Of a stretch of DNA of 18,478 bases, positions 7,365 through 14,963 are shown piece after piece. The stretch spans positions 1 to 18,478 of the forward strand of contig JBJXDT010000023.1 in assembly GCA_046153505.1 (NCBI GenBank). Direction: 5' to 3'. Position 1 is the first letter of the stretch. Every line of letters starts with the position of its first letter. Made by a program: the position numbers and the translations under genes. The notes under the pieces were generated by a model, which saw only the letters and a program-made list of their open reading frames with translations, ran no database searches and had not been told where the DNA came from. The DNA comes from JBJXDT01 sp046153505. GTDB taxonomy: Bacteria; Pseudomonadota; Gammaproteobacteria; Burkholderiales; Methylophilaceae.

Positions 7365-9119
7365 ATGATACAACCTAAACTTTTAATTTCACTCTATTGG
7401 CATATGCATCAGCCAGACTATCGCGACTCACTGACTGGCGAATACGTATTGCCTTGGACTTATTTGCACGCTATTAAAGACTATAGCGATATGGCGTATC
7501 ACCTAGAAGCCAATCCCAAAGCGCGTGTCAGCTTTAATTTTGTGCCGATTTTGCTCGAACAGCTAGAAGATTATGCCAACCAGTATAAAACACGTTTCGT
7601 TAAAGACCCGATTTTAAAACTACTTGGCGCTAAAGACCTTTGGATGATTTCGCGCAAAGAGCGCAGGCTGATTAAAGACAGTTGCTTTAAGAGCTTCCAC
7701 GAAAAAATGCTAAAGCCCTTCCCAGATTACGAGCGGCTTTATAAGATGTTCCAATTTTTGACTGAAGATGGTCGAGATGATTTGATATATCTTTCTGGTC
7801 AATATCTGTCTGATCTGCTAGTGTGGTATCACCTTGCATGGATGGGTGAAAGTGTTAGACAAAACAATGCCTTAGTAAAAAAATTGATGGCCAAAGGCAA
7901 ACAGTTCAGCAATGAAGATAGGTTAGCTTTATTCGATTTAATTGGCGAATTAATTACCAACTTAATTCCGCGCTACAAAAAATTAGCACAAGCGGGACAA
8001 ATAGAACTTACAAGCACGCCTTATCACCATCCTATTTTACCTTTGTTGATCGATTTTGAAACCACACATGATGCAATTCCAAATGCAATTTTACCTAAGT
8101 GCAAAGCTTACGTTGGAGGAAAACAACGCGCGCTTGAACATATCCGTGACGCGCAAACTTCACATAAAAAGCGCTTCGGCATAGCGTCTCACGGCATGTG
8201 GCCCTCAGAAGGTGCTGTTTCAAAAGATAGTTTATTGTTAATGGCGCAAGAGGGAGTGGATTGGGCAGCATCTGGCGAGAATGTATTAGTCAATAGTTTG
8301 CGCAAGTCTAACCCGAGCAAGGCGCTGGTTTCTCGGCATGATTACCTTTATAAGCCTTATAAAGTAAGCAATGGCGATAACGAAATCATGTGCTTCTTTA
8401 GAGATGACAGGCTTTCCGACAAAATTGGTTTTGAATATTCCAAAATTCATAGCGCAGAAGATGTGGGAGATTTTGTGCGCACTTTGGAGCACATTTACCA
8501 GACTTACCAACGTGAGGAAAACCCCGTGGTGAGCGTCATTTTAGACGGTGAAAATGCTTGGGAATATTATCCTTATAACGGACACTATTTTTTAACGGAG
8601 TTGTATGAAGCGCTGGCTAACCACCCGAATATTGAAATGGTAACCCCATCGGACGTGGTAAAAAGCATTAAAAATCCTGCTAAAAATCTTAAAAGCAATT
8701 ATAAAATTCACTGTGGCAATTTGCCTGAAATCTCCGCTGGAAGCTGGGTGTATGGCACATTTAGCACTTGGATTGGCAGTTTAGACAAAAATCGCGGCTG
8801 GGATTTACTATGTAATGCCAAAAAAGTTTACGATAAAGTAATGAAGGCAAACAAACTAAGTGCGGAAGAAAAGAAAAAATGCGAAAGACAACTTTCCGTT
8901 TGCGAAGGCTCTGATTGGTTTTGGTGGTTGGGTGACTATAATGCGGCTATGAGCGTGAGTAGTTTCGACCAACTTTATCGCCGCAATCTTACTAATTTGT
9001 ATGTGCTACTTAAATTACCTGTCCCCGATGAGCTTGACACACCTATCAGCGTTGGTGATTTTGTAAACGCTGCCAATGACACCAATAGTGGCACAATGCG
9101 TCGCGGCCAAGAAAACTAA
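7365..9119 (+). CDS. Cytoplasmic GH57 alpha-glucan hydrolase or transferase
   Basis: The protein (584 residues) carries the GH57 motifs in order: HMHQPDY (13-19), the region II stretch ELTSTPYHHPILPL (214-227), GMWPSEGAVS with the predicted nucleophile Glu282 (277-286), DGENAWEYYPYNG with the predicted acid/base Asp394 (394-406), and TWIGSLDKNRGWD (468-480). GH57 is a retaining family acting on alpha-1,4 or alpha-1,6 glucans; members are amylases, amylopullulanases, 4-alpha-glucanotransferases or branching enzymes, and sequence alone does not decide. With GlgB next door a branching role seems less likely than amylase activity. No signal peptide is present, so the substrate is intracellular glycogen or maltodextrin. 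The start has AGGG at 7355-7358, six bases upstream. It lies 54 bases after glgC and 3 bases before malQ. Confidence 0.9.
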   Translation: MIQPKLLISLYWHMHQPDYRDSLTGEYVLPWTYLHAIKDYSDMAYHLEANPKARVSFNFVPILLEQLEDYANQYKTRFVKDPILKLLGAKDLWMISRKERRLIKDSCFKSFHEKMLKPFPDYERLYKMFQFLTEDGRDDLIYLSGQYLSDLLVWYHLAWMGESVRQNNALVKKLMAKGKQFSNEDRLALFDLIGELITNLIPRYKKLAQAGQIELTSTPYHHPILPLLIDFETTHDAIPNAILPKCKAYVGGKQRALEHIRDAQTSHKKRFGIASHGMWPSEGAVSKDSLLLMAQEGVDWAASGENVLVNSLRKSNPSKALVSRHDYLYKPYKVSNGDNEIMCFFRDDRLSDKIGFEYSKIHSAEDVGDFVRTLEHIYQTYQREENPVVSVILDGENAWEYYPYNGHYFLTELYEALANHPNIEMVTPSDVVKSIKNPAKNLKSNYKIHCGNLPEISAGSWVYGTFSTWIGSLDKNRGWDLLCNAKKVYDKVMKANKLSAEEKKKCERQLSVCEGSDWFWWLGDYNAAMSVSSFDQLYRRNLTNLYVLLKLPVPDELDTPISVGDFVNAANDTNSGTMRRGQEN

Positions 9120-9122
9120 TTT

Positions 9123-10598
9123 GTGAAAGTCTCAAATATCCATCGGCAAGCGGGTGTTTTGTTGCATATTAGCTCCTTACCTTTGGGTGCGCTTGGACCA
9201 AGTGCTTATCAATTTGTGGATTTTTTACACCAAGTTGGTGCAACGGTTTGGCAAACCTTGCCATTAAATATGCCGCATGCTGATGGTTCGCCATACCAAT
9301 GTTTAAGCGCCCATGCGGGCAACCCAGCTTTTATCAGCATGAAAATACTAGTAGATGAAAAGCTGTTATCAGCCGAAGATTTGACGATTTACATGACCAA
9401 CCGTTCGCCAGAGTTGAAGCAAAAACTAATTGAAAAAATATTCATTGCGCTGAGTAAGCAGCCACAATCGCCGCAATACCTCGCTTTTAAAAAGTTTTGT
9501 CGTAAGCACGCCAGTTGGCTAGATGATTTTGCCTTATTTTTGTTGTTACGTAAGCAATTTGAAAACGTCAGCTGGAACAAATGGCCTGATGTGTACAAAA
9601 AGCGCGATGCGAAAGCGCTGAATCAAATCAAAAAACTCTATCAAGATGAAATTGACGAGATTAAATTCACTCAGTTTTTGTTTTTTCAGCAATGGGCTTC
9701 ACTAAAAGCTTACGCCAACCAAAAAGGCGTGGCAATGTTTGGCGATGTGCCGATTTTTGTGGCTTATGATAGCGCCGACGTTTGGGCGAATCCTGAATTA
9801 TTTAAACTTGATAAACGTTGTAATATGAAAGTAGTTGCTGGCGTGCCGCCTGATTATTTTTCAGCAACAGGTCAGCACTGGGGTAATCCACACTATAACT
9901 GGCAAGCTATGAAAGCCGATGGTTTTAAATGGTGGCTGGCGCGCATGGCGACGCAAAATAGTTTTTTTGATATGGTGCGCATCGACCATTTTAGGGGCTT
10001 GCAGGCAGCTTGGGAAATTCCAGCAAATGAAGAAACCGCGATTAACGGCAAATGGAAGCTGGCGCCAGGCGCTGCCTTGTTGGAGGCGATAACAAAACGT
10101 TTCCCGCGTATGTGTTTGGTAGCAGAAGATTTAGGCCTGATTACGCCACAAGTCAACGCGTTACGTGCAAAATTTAAACTTCCAGGCATGAAGATTTTAC
10201 AGTTTGCTTTTGGTAGCGGGGATGATAATTATTATCTGCCAAGTAATATCGAAGCCAATAGTGTGGTTTACACAGGCACGCACGACAATCACACCACCGT
10301 GGGCTGGTACAACACCATAGAGCCACACGCCAAACAACATCTGCATGCAGTTTTGGCTAAAGATAACCCAAAAATACCAGCAGATTTGGTGCAAATGGCG
10401 CTAGCCACCAAGGCTAATTTGGCGATTATCCCAATGCAAGACATTTTGGGTTTGGATGGCTCACATCGCATGAACACGCCTGGTACCATGGAAAATAACT
10501 GGCGCTGGCATTTTAGTTGGCCGCAACTTACGTTAGAATTAGTTGCGCAGTTTGCGCAAGCCATAAAAGCAACGGGACGTGTACAAGTTAAAAAATAA
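9123..10598 (+). CDS. malQ: 4-alpha-glucanotransferase (amylomaltase, GH77)
   Basis: MalQ transfers maltosyl and longer units between alpha-1,4 glucans and releases glucose. The 491-residue length fits the compact amylomaltases. Visible GH77 elements are RQAGVLLHISSLP (8-20), DGSPYQC (54-60), FGDVPIFVAYDSADVW (206-221), nucleophile Asp288 in VRIDHFRG, acid/base Glu335 in LVAEDLG, and the third carboxylate Asp388 in TGTHDNHT. The start is GTG at 9123, three bases after the GH57 stop, with no obvious Shine-Dalgarno sequence, so translation probably depends on the upstream gene. A ROK kinase follows after one base. The context points to processing of linear dextrins from glycogen rather than growth on external maltose, since no maltose transporter or MalT-type regulator is present. 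Confidence 0.96.
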   Translation: MKVSNIHRQAGVLLHISSLPLGALGPSAYQFVDFLHQVGATVWQTLPLNMPHADGSPYQCLSAHAGNPAFISMKILVDEKLLSAEDLTIYMTNRSPELKQKLIEKIFIALSKQPQSPQYLAFKKFCRKHASWLDDFALFLLLRKQFENVSWNKWPDVYKKRDAKALNQIKKLYQDEIDEIKFTQFLFFQQWASLKAYANQKGVAMFGDVPIFVAYDSADVWANPELFKLDKRCNMKVVAGVPPDYFSATGQHWGNPHYNWQAMKADGFKWWLARMATQNSFFDMVRIDHFRGLQAAWEIPANEETAINGKWKLAPGAALLEAITKRFPRMCLVAEDLGLITPQVNALRAKFKLPGMKILQFAFGSGDDNYYLPSNIEANSVVYTGTHDNHTTVGWYNTIEPHAKQHLHAVLAKDNPKIPADLVQMALATKANLAIIPMQDILGLDGSHRMNTPGTMENNWRWHFSWPQLTLELVAQFAQAIKATGRVQVKK

Positions 10599-10599
10599 C

Positions 10600-11523
10600 A
10601 TGACAAAATCCATAGGCATTGATATTGGCGGCACCAACTTACGCTTAGGCGTTTTTGATGATTTGACTTTGCTTGAAGAATCGCGTCACCAAGCGGAATT
10701 TTCGCAGATTTGCAAAAATAACAATCCCAATGAGGCTTGGCAAAAAATATTGCATGTGCTAGCTGAAGCAATATCCATGCGCCTCTCAGAACATCCAGAT
10801 ATTCAGACCATTGGCATTGGCTTCCCTGGATTTATAGATCCACACACGCAAACGCTCGCTCAATCTCCTAACTTACCTGGCTTAATAAATGTGAATTTAG
10901 CCGCTGATTTAAGCAAGCTCGTTGGTAAAAAAGTCATTGTAGAAAACGATGCCAATGCTGCCGCTTATGGTGAATATTGCCTGTTAAAAAAACCTGAAAC
11001 AGGTTTAATTTATTTTGGTTTGGGTACAGGCGTGGGAGGCGGACTGATTCAAGCAGGTAAACCTTTCGTTGGCTTTCATGGCTGCGCAATGGAGGTTGGA
11101 CACATCATCGTAAAACCGTATGGCAGGTTGTGTGGCTGCGGCAATAAAGGCTGTATGGAGCAATATGCCTCCGCCAGCGGTGTTGTGCTGAGCTACACCA
11201 ATCAGAAGCTAACTGCGCACGAAATCGCCAAGCTTGCTAGAGCAGGTGATAAAGTGGCGCAAGCTGCCTACATTAAGGCGGGTGATGCGCTGGGAACTGC
11301 TTTGGTACACGTGCAAAAGGTGGTGGATGTGCCAAATGTGGTGATTGGCGGCGGCATGAGTGGCGCTTGGGATTTAATGCAAAGCGCGTTTGATGCAAAA
11401 TTAGAAGCTGATTTACTCGCTGTGTTGCGCGGCAAAATAAATGTGACAATTTCAAAAAGTGGCGACCAGGCAGGCATGTTGGGAGCAGCACTTTTATCCT
11501 TGTTAGATATGAATACAGCTTGA
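10600..11523 (+). CDS. ROK family sugar kinase, probably glucokinase
   Basis: From the ATG at 10600 the protein has 307 residues. It shows the ATP phosphate loop GIDIGGTNLRLG (6-17), the catalytic Asn116-Asp117 in VENDANAAAYGEY, the second phosphate motif GTGVGGG (142-148), the sugar-binding ExGH (Glu165, His168), and the ROK zinc motif CxCGxxGCxE (Cys178, Cys180, Cys185). There is no N-terminal helix-turn-helix, so it is an enzyme rather than a NagC/XylR-type repressor. Glucokinase is the best guess because malQ ends one base upstream and MalQ releases glucose; fructokinase or N-acetyl sugar kinase activity is not excluded. An in-frame GTG at 10579 would add seven residues inside malQ and is less likely. 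It is the last gene of the glgC-GH57-malQ unit. Confidence 0.9.
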   Translation: MTKSIGIDIGGTNLRLGVFDDLTLLEESRHQAEFSQICKNNNPNEAWQKILHVLAEAISMRLSEHPDIQTIGIGFPGFIDPHTQTLAQSPNLPGLINVNLAADLSKLVGKKVIVENDANAAAYGEYCLLKKPETGLIYFGLGTGVGGGLIQAGKPFVGFHGCAMEVGHIIVKPYGRLCGCGNKGCMEQYASASGVVLSYTNQKLTAHEIAKLARAGDKVAQAAYIKAGDALGTALVHVQKVVDVPNVVIGGGMSGAWDLMQSAFDAKLEADLLAVLRGKINVTISKSGDQAGMLGAALLSLLDMNTA

Positions 11524-11643
11524 CTGTTGGTCACAATGGGCTTTGTTATCTTTAAAAATTACAAACTTGCCATATTTCCGTCATATTGAAAATTAAATCA
11601 TACGTTACAATTTGGTGAATATATAGTTTTATTCGGCATCTAA

Positions 11644-11691
11644 ATGTTAAGTAAAATCAATAATCTAAAATTCAATTCTGTAGGCATCTAA
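11644..11691 (+). CDS. Possible 15-codon leader frame before the EAL-GGDEF gene
   Basis: In the 167-base gap between the ROK kinase and the EAL-GGDEF gene, an ATG at 11644 opens a 15-codon frame. Its TAA (11689-11691) overlaps the downstream ATG as TAATG. Both ATGs are preceded by the same GGCATCTA sequence. It could couple translation to the next gene, but it has no Shine-Dalgarno sequence and may be chance. The rest of the gap is A/T-rich; TACAAT at 11606-11611 is a possible -10 box without a good -35, and no terminator is evident after the kinase. Confidence 0.15.
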   Translation: MLSKINNLKFNSVGI

Positions 11692-13481
11692 TGGATCAAG
11701 TTTCTCCAAGTTTTCATGATTTTAGCATCTCACTTGAACTTAAGGATTTAATACTTAGCGCGCGTTACCAGCCGATTGTAAATCTAAGTAACGCAACGAT
11801 TTTGGGTTATGAGGGACTAATTCGTGGTCCAAAAGGTAGGCATCATGAGCCTTTAGTGTTGTTGGCTGAAGCAAAAGAGCATGGCATATTGAATGAACTA
11901 GAACAGCTAAGCGCAAAAACTATATTAGATACTTTTTCCAGAAAAAGAAATTTAAATAAGCTATTCATCAATATTAACCCAGAATGCCTTGTCGACAGAA
12001 AATCCAGTACAGTTTTAACGCAAGAAAATATTTATAATTTAGGTCTAGATCCGCACAATATTGTGATAGAACTGACCGAAAGCTCACCTACTTTCGATTT
12101 CAAATTGTTGCGAAAAGCAACTGAATTTTATCGCAATAAAGGCTTTGAATTTGCGATGGATGATTTAGGTGAAGGATTTTCAAGTCTACGCTTGTGGTCT
12201 GAGCTTGAGCCAGAGTACGTTAAAATTGATAAACACTTCATTCATCACATCAACCTTGACCCACTTAAGCTTGAATTTGCTAAATCCATTCAGCAAATCG
12301 CAGAAAATTCTGGTGCGCAGGTGATTGCAGAAGGTGTTGAGACCGAGGCAGAATTGAATGTTATTAGAAGTCTTAATATTGCCTATGGGCAGGGTTATTT
12401 TTTTGGGAAACCAGAAATCGAACCGCTTATACAGATTGATGAGAACCTAAAAAGTATCATTGCAAAGAGCCGTGTCAATTTGGTTTTGACTCAACGTAAT
12501 TATCTTCGAAGCAAGGATAATCTGATTAAATTGGTTCGCTATTCACCTCCAATTTCTCCTGACACGATTAATGATGAAGTTTTTCATACATTTCAAAGCA
12601 ATCCTAATCTTAATGCAATCGCGGTTGTGGAAGGTAAGAAGCCAATAGGGTTAGTTAGCCGCTATACTATGATTGATAGCTTTTCTAAGCCGTACAGTCG
12701 AGAACTTTTCGGCAAGAAAACCTGCGATTTTTTTATGGATAAAAATCCTTTAATTGTAGAAAAAGATATGGCAATACATGAACTTAGCGATTTGATCACC
12801 AATATGGAACCTTATCATTTATCAAACGGGTTTATCGTAACCAATGATGGAGACTATCTTGGATTGGGCAATGGGCACGATCTTTTAAGGCAAGTAACAC
12901 AGATGCAAATCAAGGCGGCACGCTACGCAAACCCGCTTACATTGTTGCCTGGAAATGTACCAATTAATGAGCATATAGATCACTTACTTAAGCAGAAAAT
13001 TGAGTTCTGGGCTTGCTATTGTGATTTAGATAATTTTAAGCCGTTTAATGACGCTTACGGCTTTGGTCGTGGGGATGATTTGATTAAATATGTGGGTAAT
13101 TTACTGACAAGTGTTACTTCAGCAGATATTGACTTTGTAGGGCATATTGGCGGAGATGATTTTATTATTGTATTCCAAAGTGATAATTGGGAACACCGTT
13201 GCAAAAAAATTCTTGCAGAGTTGGAATTGGCGATGCCAACTTTTTACGACCCAGATGACGCAGCAAGGCGAAGTATTGAAGCAATAGACAGGCAAGGTGA
13301 AAAGCTTAAATACCCAATCGGTAGCATTTCAATAGGTGTTGTAAATGTCAATAACACTGATTTTTCAAGTCACTACGAAGTTGTTGGTGCCATCTCACGC
13401 GCAAAGAAACAAGCAAAACAAATTTCAGGGAACAGTATTTTCTTGGAGCGTCGTACAGGGAAGTTCTCTACAGCTTCTTAA
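11691..13481 (+). CDS. EAL-CBS-GGDEF protein, probable c-di-GMP phosphodiesterase
   Basis: The 596-residue soluble protein has an N-terminal EAL domain (about 20-250), a CBS-like pair (about 285-405) and a C-terminal GGDEF-like domain (about 415-588). The EAL residues for metal binding and catalysis are all present: Glu41 (motif reads EGL), Asn96, Glu127 in IELTES, Asp157-Asp158 in MDDLGEGFS, Lys178, Glu214 in IAEGVE and Gln234. Phosphodiesterase activity is therefore expected. In the GGDEF part the signature reads GGDDF (487-491) and the RxxD product-inhibition site is replaced by an Ala-x-x-Asp stretch, so cyclase activity is doubtful and the domain may only bind GTP. CBS pairs commonly bind adenosine nucleotides. 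There are no membrane helices. It starts 167 bases after the glycogen unit and its stop overlaps that of queG. Confidence 0.9.
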   Translation: MDQVSPSFHDFSISLELKDLILSARYQPIVNLSNATILGYEGLIRGPKGRHHEPLVLLAEAKEHGILNELEQLSAKTILDTFSRKRNLNKLFININPECLVDRKSSTVLTQENIYNLGLDPHNIVIELTESSPTFDFKLLRKATEFYRNKGFEFAMDDLGEGFSSLRLWSELEPEYVKIDKHFIHHINLDPLKLEFAKSIQQIAENSGAQVIAEGVETEAELNVIRSLNIAYGQGYFFGKPEIEPLIQIDENLKSIIAKSRVNLVLTQRNYLRSKDNLIKLVRYSPPISPDTINDEVFHTFQSNPNLNAIAVVEGKKPIGLVSRYTMIDSFSKPYSRELFGKKTCDFFMDKNPLIVEKDMAIHELSDLITNMEPYHLSNGFIVTNDGDYLGLGNGHDLLRQVTQMQIKAARYANPLTLLPGNVPINEHIDHLLKQKIEFWACYCDLDNFKPFNDAYGFGRGDDLIKYVGNLLTSVTSADIDFVGHIGGDDFIIVFQSDNWEHRCKKILAELELAMPTFYDPDDAARRSIEAIDRQGEKLKYPIGSISIGVVNVNNTDFSSHYEVVGAISRAKKQAKQISGNSIFLERRTGKFSTAS

Positions 13482-14539
13482 TTTAACTTGTGTCGCTCTA
13501 AAGCCCATCCTACATGTTCTCGAACTAATTCGCTGGCATCGTTTTCTCGTGCTTTTAATGCGCCAATCACCTCAGGCGAACTAGGTGCATTGCCTAATCC
13601 CACGGCAATGTTGCGTAGCCATTGTGTGTAACCGATTCGATAAATGGCGTTGCCAGCCATTTTTTGTTTAAACGCTGCCTCAGACCAGCCAAAGCATTCG
13701 ACAAGGCTAATGTCATCTAGTCCGTTACGAACATTAAAATCAGGCGTTTGTGTAATTTCTGCAAATTTATTCCACGGGCACACTAATTGGCAATCGTCAC
13801 AACCATAGACGCGGTTGCCTATCAATGGCCTAAACTCAACAGGTATAGTGGTTTTGAGTTCAATGGTGAGATAAGAAATGCAGCGTCTTGCGTCCACTTC
13901 GTATGGCGCGACAATGGCTTTGGTAGGGCAAACGTCGATACATGCAGAGCATGTGCCGCAATGGTTGCTTGGTGTTTCGTCAATTGGCAAGGGCAGGTTA
14001 GTGTAAATTTCCCCTATAAAGAACCATGAGCCATGGTCTTTATTAATTAACAAAGTATGTTTGCCGCGCCAACCCAAGCCAGCTTTCTCAGCAAGTGCTA
14101 CCTCAAGCACTGGCGCACTATCTGTGAACACGCGATACTCAAAACTTGGAGATAGTTTGGCAATCTCATCGCACAGCTTTTGCAGTTTTTGTCGCATCAC
14201 TTTGTGGTAATCGCGGCCTAAAGCGTAACGTGAAATAAATGCTTGCTCACTATTTTTCATGACTTGCCAGCTATCTTTGGCTTTGGGCGGTAAGTAATCC
14301 AAGCGCGCCGAAATTACACGGATCGTATTTGGCACTAATTCAGGAGGGCGAGTGCGCTTGATACCGTGTTTTGCCATATAATCCATGTCACCATGAAAAC
14401 CTTTTTTCACCCAATTCTGATGTGCAAATTCAGCTTCAGTCAAATTGGTATCAGTAATACCAATTTCGTTAAAGCCGAGTGCTGCGCTAAGCTTTTTAAT
14501 GTCGGCGACAAGCTGGATATATTCGTTAGTGATGCTCAT
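13478..14539 (-). CDS. queG: Epoxyqueuosine reductase QueG
   Basis: QueG performs the last step of queuosine synthesis, reducing epoxyqueuosine in tRNA with cobalamin and two [4Fe-4S] clusters. From the ATG at 14537-14539 the protein has 353 residues (E. coli 379). Asp140 in VFTDSAPVLE matches the catalytic aspartate, and GLGWRGKHTLLIN (154-166) is a family hallmark. The ferredoxin-type cluster region has CGTCSACIDVC (Cys194, 197, 200, 204), with Cys220 and GCDDCQLVC (Cys247, 250, 254) completing the set. The C-terminal part (about 275-350) is the HEAT-like tail. A 14-residue in-frame extension to GTG 14581 exists but looks unrelated to the family and would lie deeper inside tsaE. The start overlaps the tsaE start and the stop overlaps the preceding gene's stop. 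A cobalamin supply is implied. Confidence 0.94.
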   Translation of the reverse strand: MSITNEYIQLVADIKKLSAALGFNEIGITDTNLTEAEFAHQNWVKKGFHGDMDYMAKHGIKRTRPPELVPNTIRVISARLDYLPPKAKDSWQVMKNSEQAFISRYALGRDYHKVMRQKLQKLCDEIAKLSPSFEYRVFTDSAPVLEVALAEKAGLGWRGKHTLLINKDHGSWFFIGEIYTNLPLPIDETPSNHCGTCSACIDVCPTKAIVAPYEVDARRCISYLTIELKTTIPVEFRPLIGNRVYGCDDCQLVCPWNKFAEITQTPDFNVRNGLDDISLVECFGWSEAAFKQKMAGNAIYRIGYTQWLRNIAVGLGNAPSSPEVIGALKARENDASELVREHVGWALERHKLN

Positions 14540-14963
14540 GGCGGGTAATTTTACACTCGAATTGCCTGACGAAGCTGCCACACTTGAAGCGGGGCGTGAA
14601 TTTGCAAAGAAACTTCACAATGGCTTGACCATTTATTTGCATGGCGATTTAGGTGCAGGAAAAACAACATTTGTACGCGGTATATTGCACGGTTTGGGCC
14701 ACACAGGCAAAGTAAAAAGCCCAACTTATACCTTGGTTGAGCCATATTTGACTTCAGGATTCAATGTTTATCATTTTGATTTATATCGTTTTAACGATGA
14801 AGATGAATGGGAAGCAGCAGGCTTTAGGGAATACTTTAATGTTGATTCTCTTTGTTTGGTAGAGTGGCCAGAAAATGCGGAAAATTTGTTACCGAAGCCA
14901 GATTTTGACATTAAAATGAGTGTGTTAGGAAACGGAAGAAAACTTGAAGCAATTGCTCGCTAA
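14538..14963 (+). CDS. tsaE: tRNA threonylcarbamoyladenosine biosynthesis ATPase TsaE
   Basis: TsaE is the ATPase partner of TsaB and TsaD in making t6A at position 37 of ANN-decoding tRNAs. From ATG 14538 it has 141 residues (E. coli 153). Visible are the Walker A motif GDLGAGKTTF (36-45), the SPTYTLVEPY stretch (61-70), HFDLYRF (79-85) and the conserved VEWPE (108-112). A second in-frame ATG at 14532 would add two residues; the frame stays open upstream to 14445, but that part is antisense to queG and not family-like. Neither ATG has a good Shine-Dalgarno sequence. The start is head-to-head with queG, sharing CATG, and the 3' end overlaps amiC by 20 bases. The tsaE-amiC-mutL order is common in proteobacteria. 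Confidence 0.93.
   Translation: MAGNFTLELPDEAATLEAGREFAKKLHNGLTIYLHGDLGAGKTTFVRGILHGLGHTGKVKSPTYTLVEPYLTSGFNVYHFDLYRFNDEDEWEAAGFREYFNVDSLCLVEWPENAENLLPKPDFDIKMSVLGNGRKLEAIAR
14934..14938 (+). promoter_or_regulatory. amiC: Shine-Dalgarno sequence that sets the amiC TTG start
   Basis: GGAAG lies five bases before the TTG at 14944 and inside the tsaE coding sequence. It makes the TTG credible as a start, and the signal peptide begins directly after it. Confidence 0.5.

Noticed and set aside
10579..10599. Upstream GTG start for the ROK kinase
   Set aside because: It would add seven residues inside malQ that are not part of the ROK fold; the ATG at 10600 begins directly before the phosphate loop.
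10289..10771. 160-codon minus-strand frame across the malQ/ROK junction
   Set aside because: It is antisense to two strongly supported genes with clear catalytic motifs and has no recognisable domain.
11521..11533. TGAC/GTCA hairpin after the ROK kinase as a terminator
   Set aside because: The stem is four base pairs, overlaps the stop codon, and is not followed by a T-run.
14540..14581. Upstream GTG start for queG at 14581
   Set aside because: It would add 14 non-family residues antisense to tsaE, and no ribosome site precedes it.
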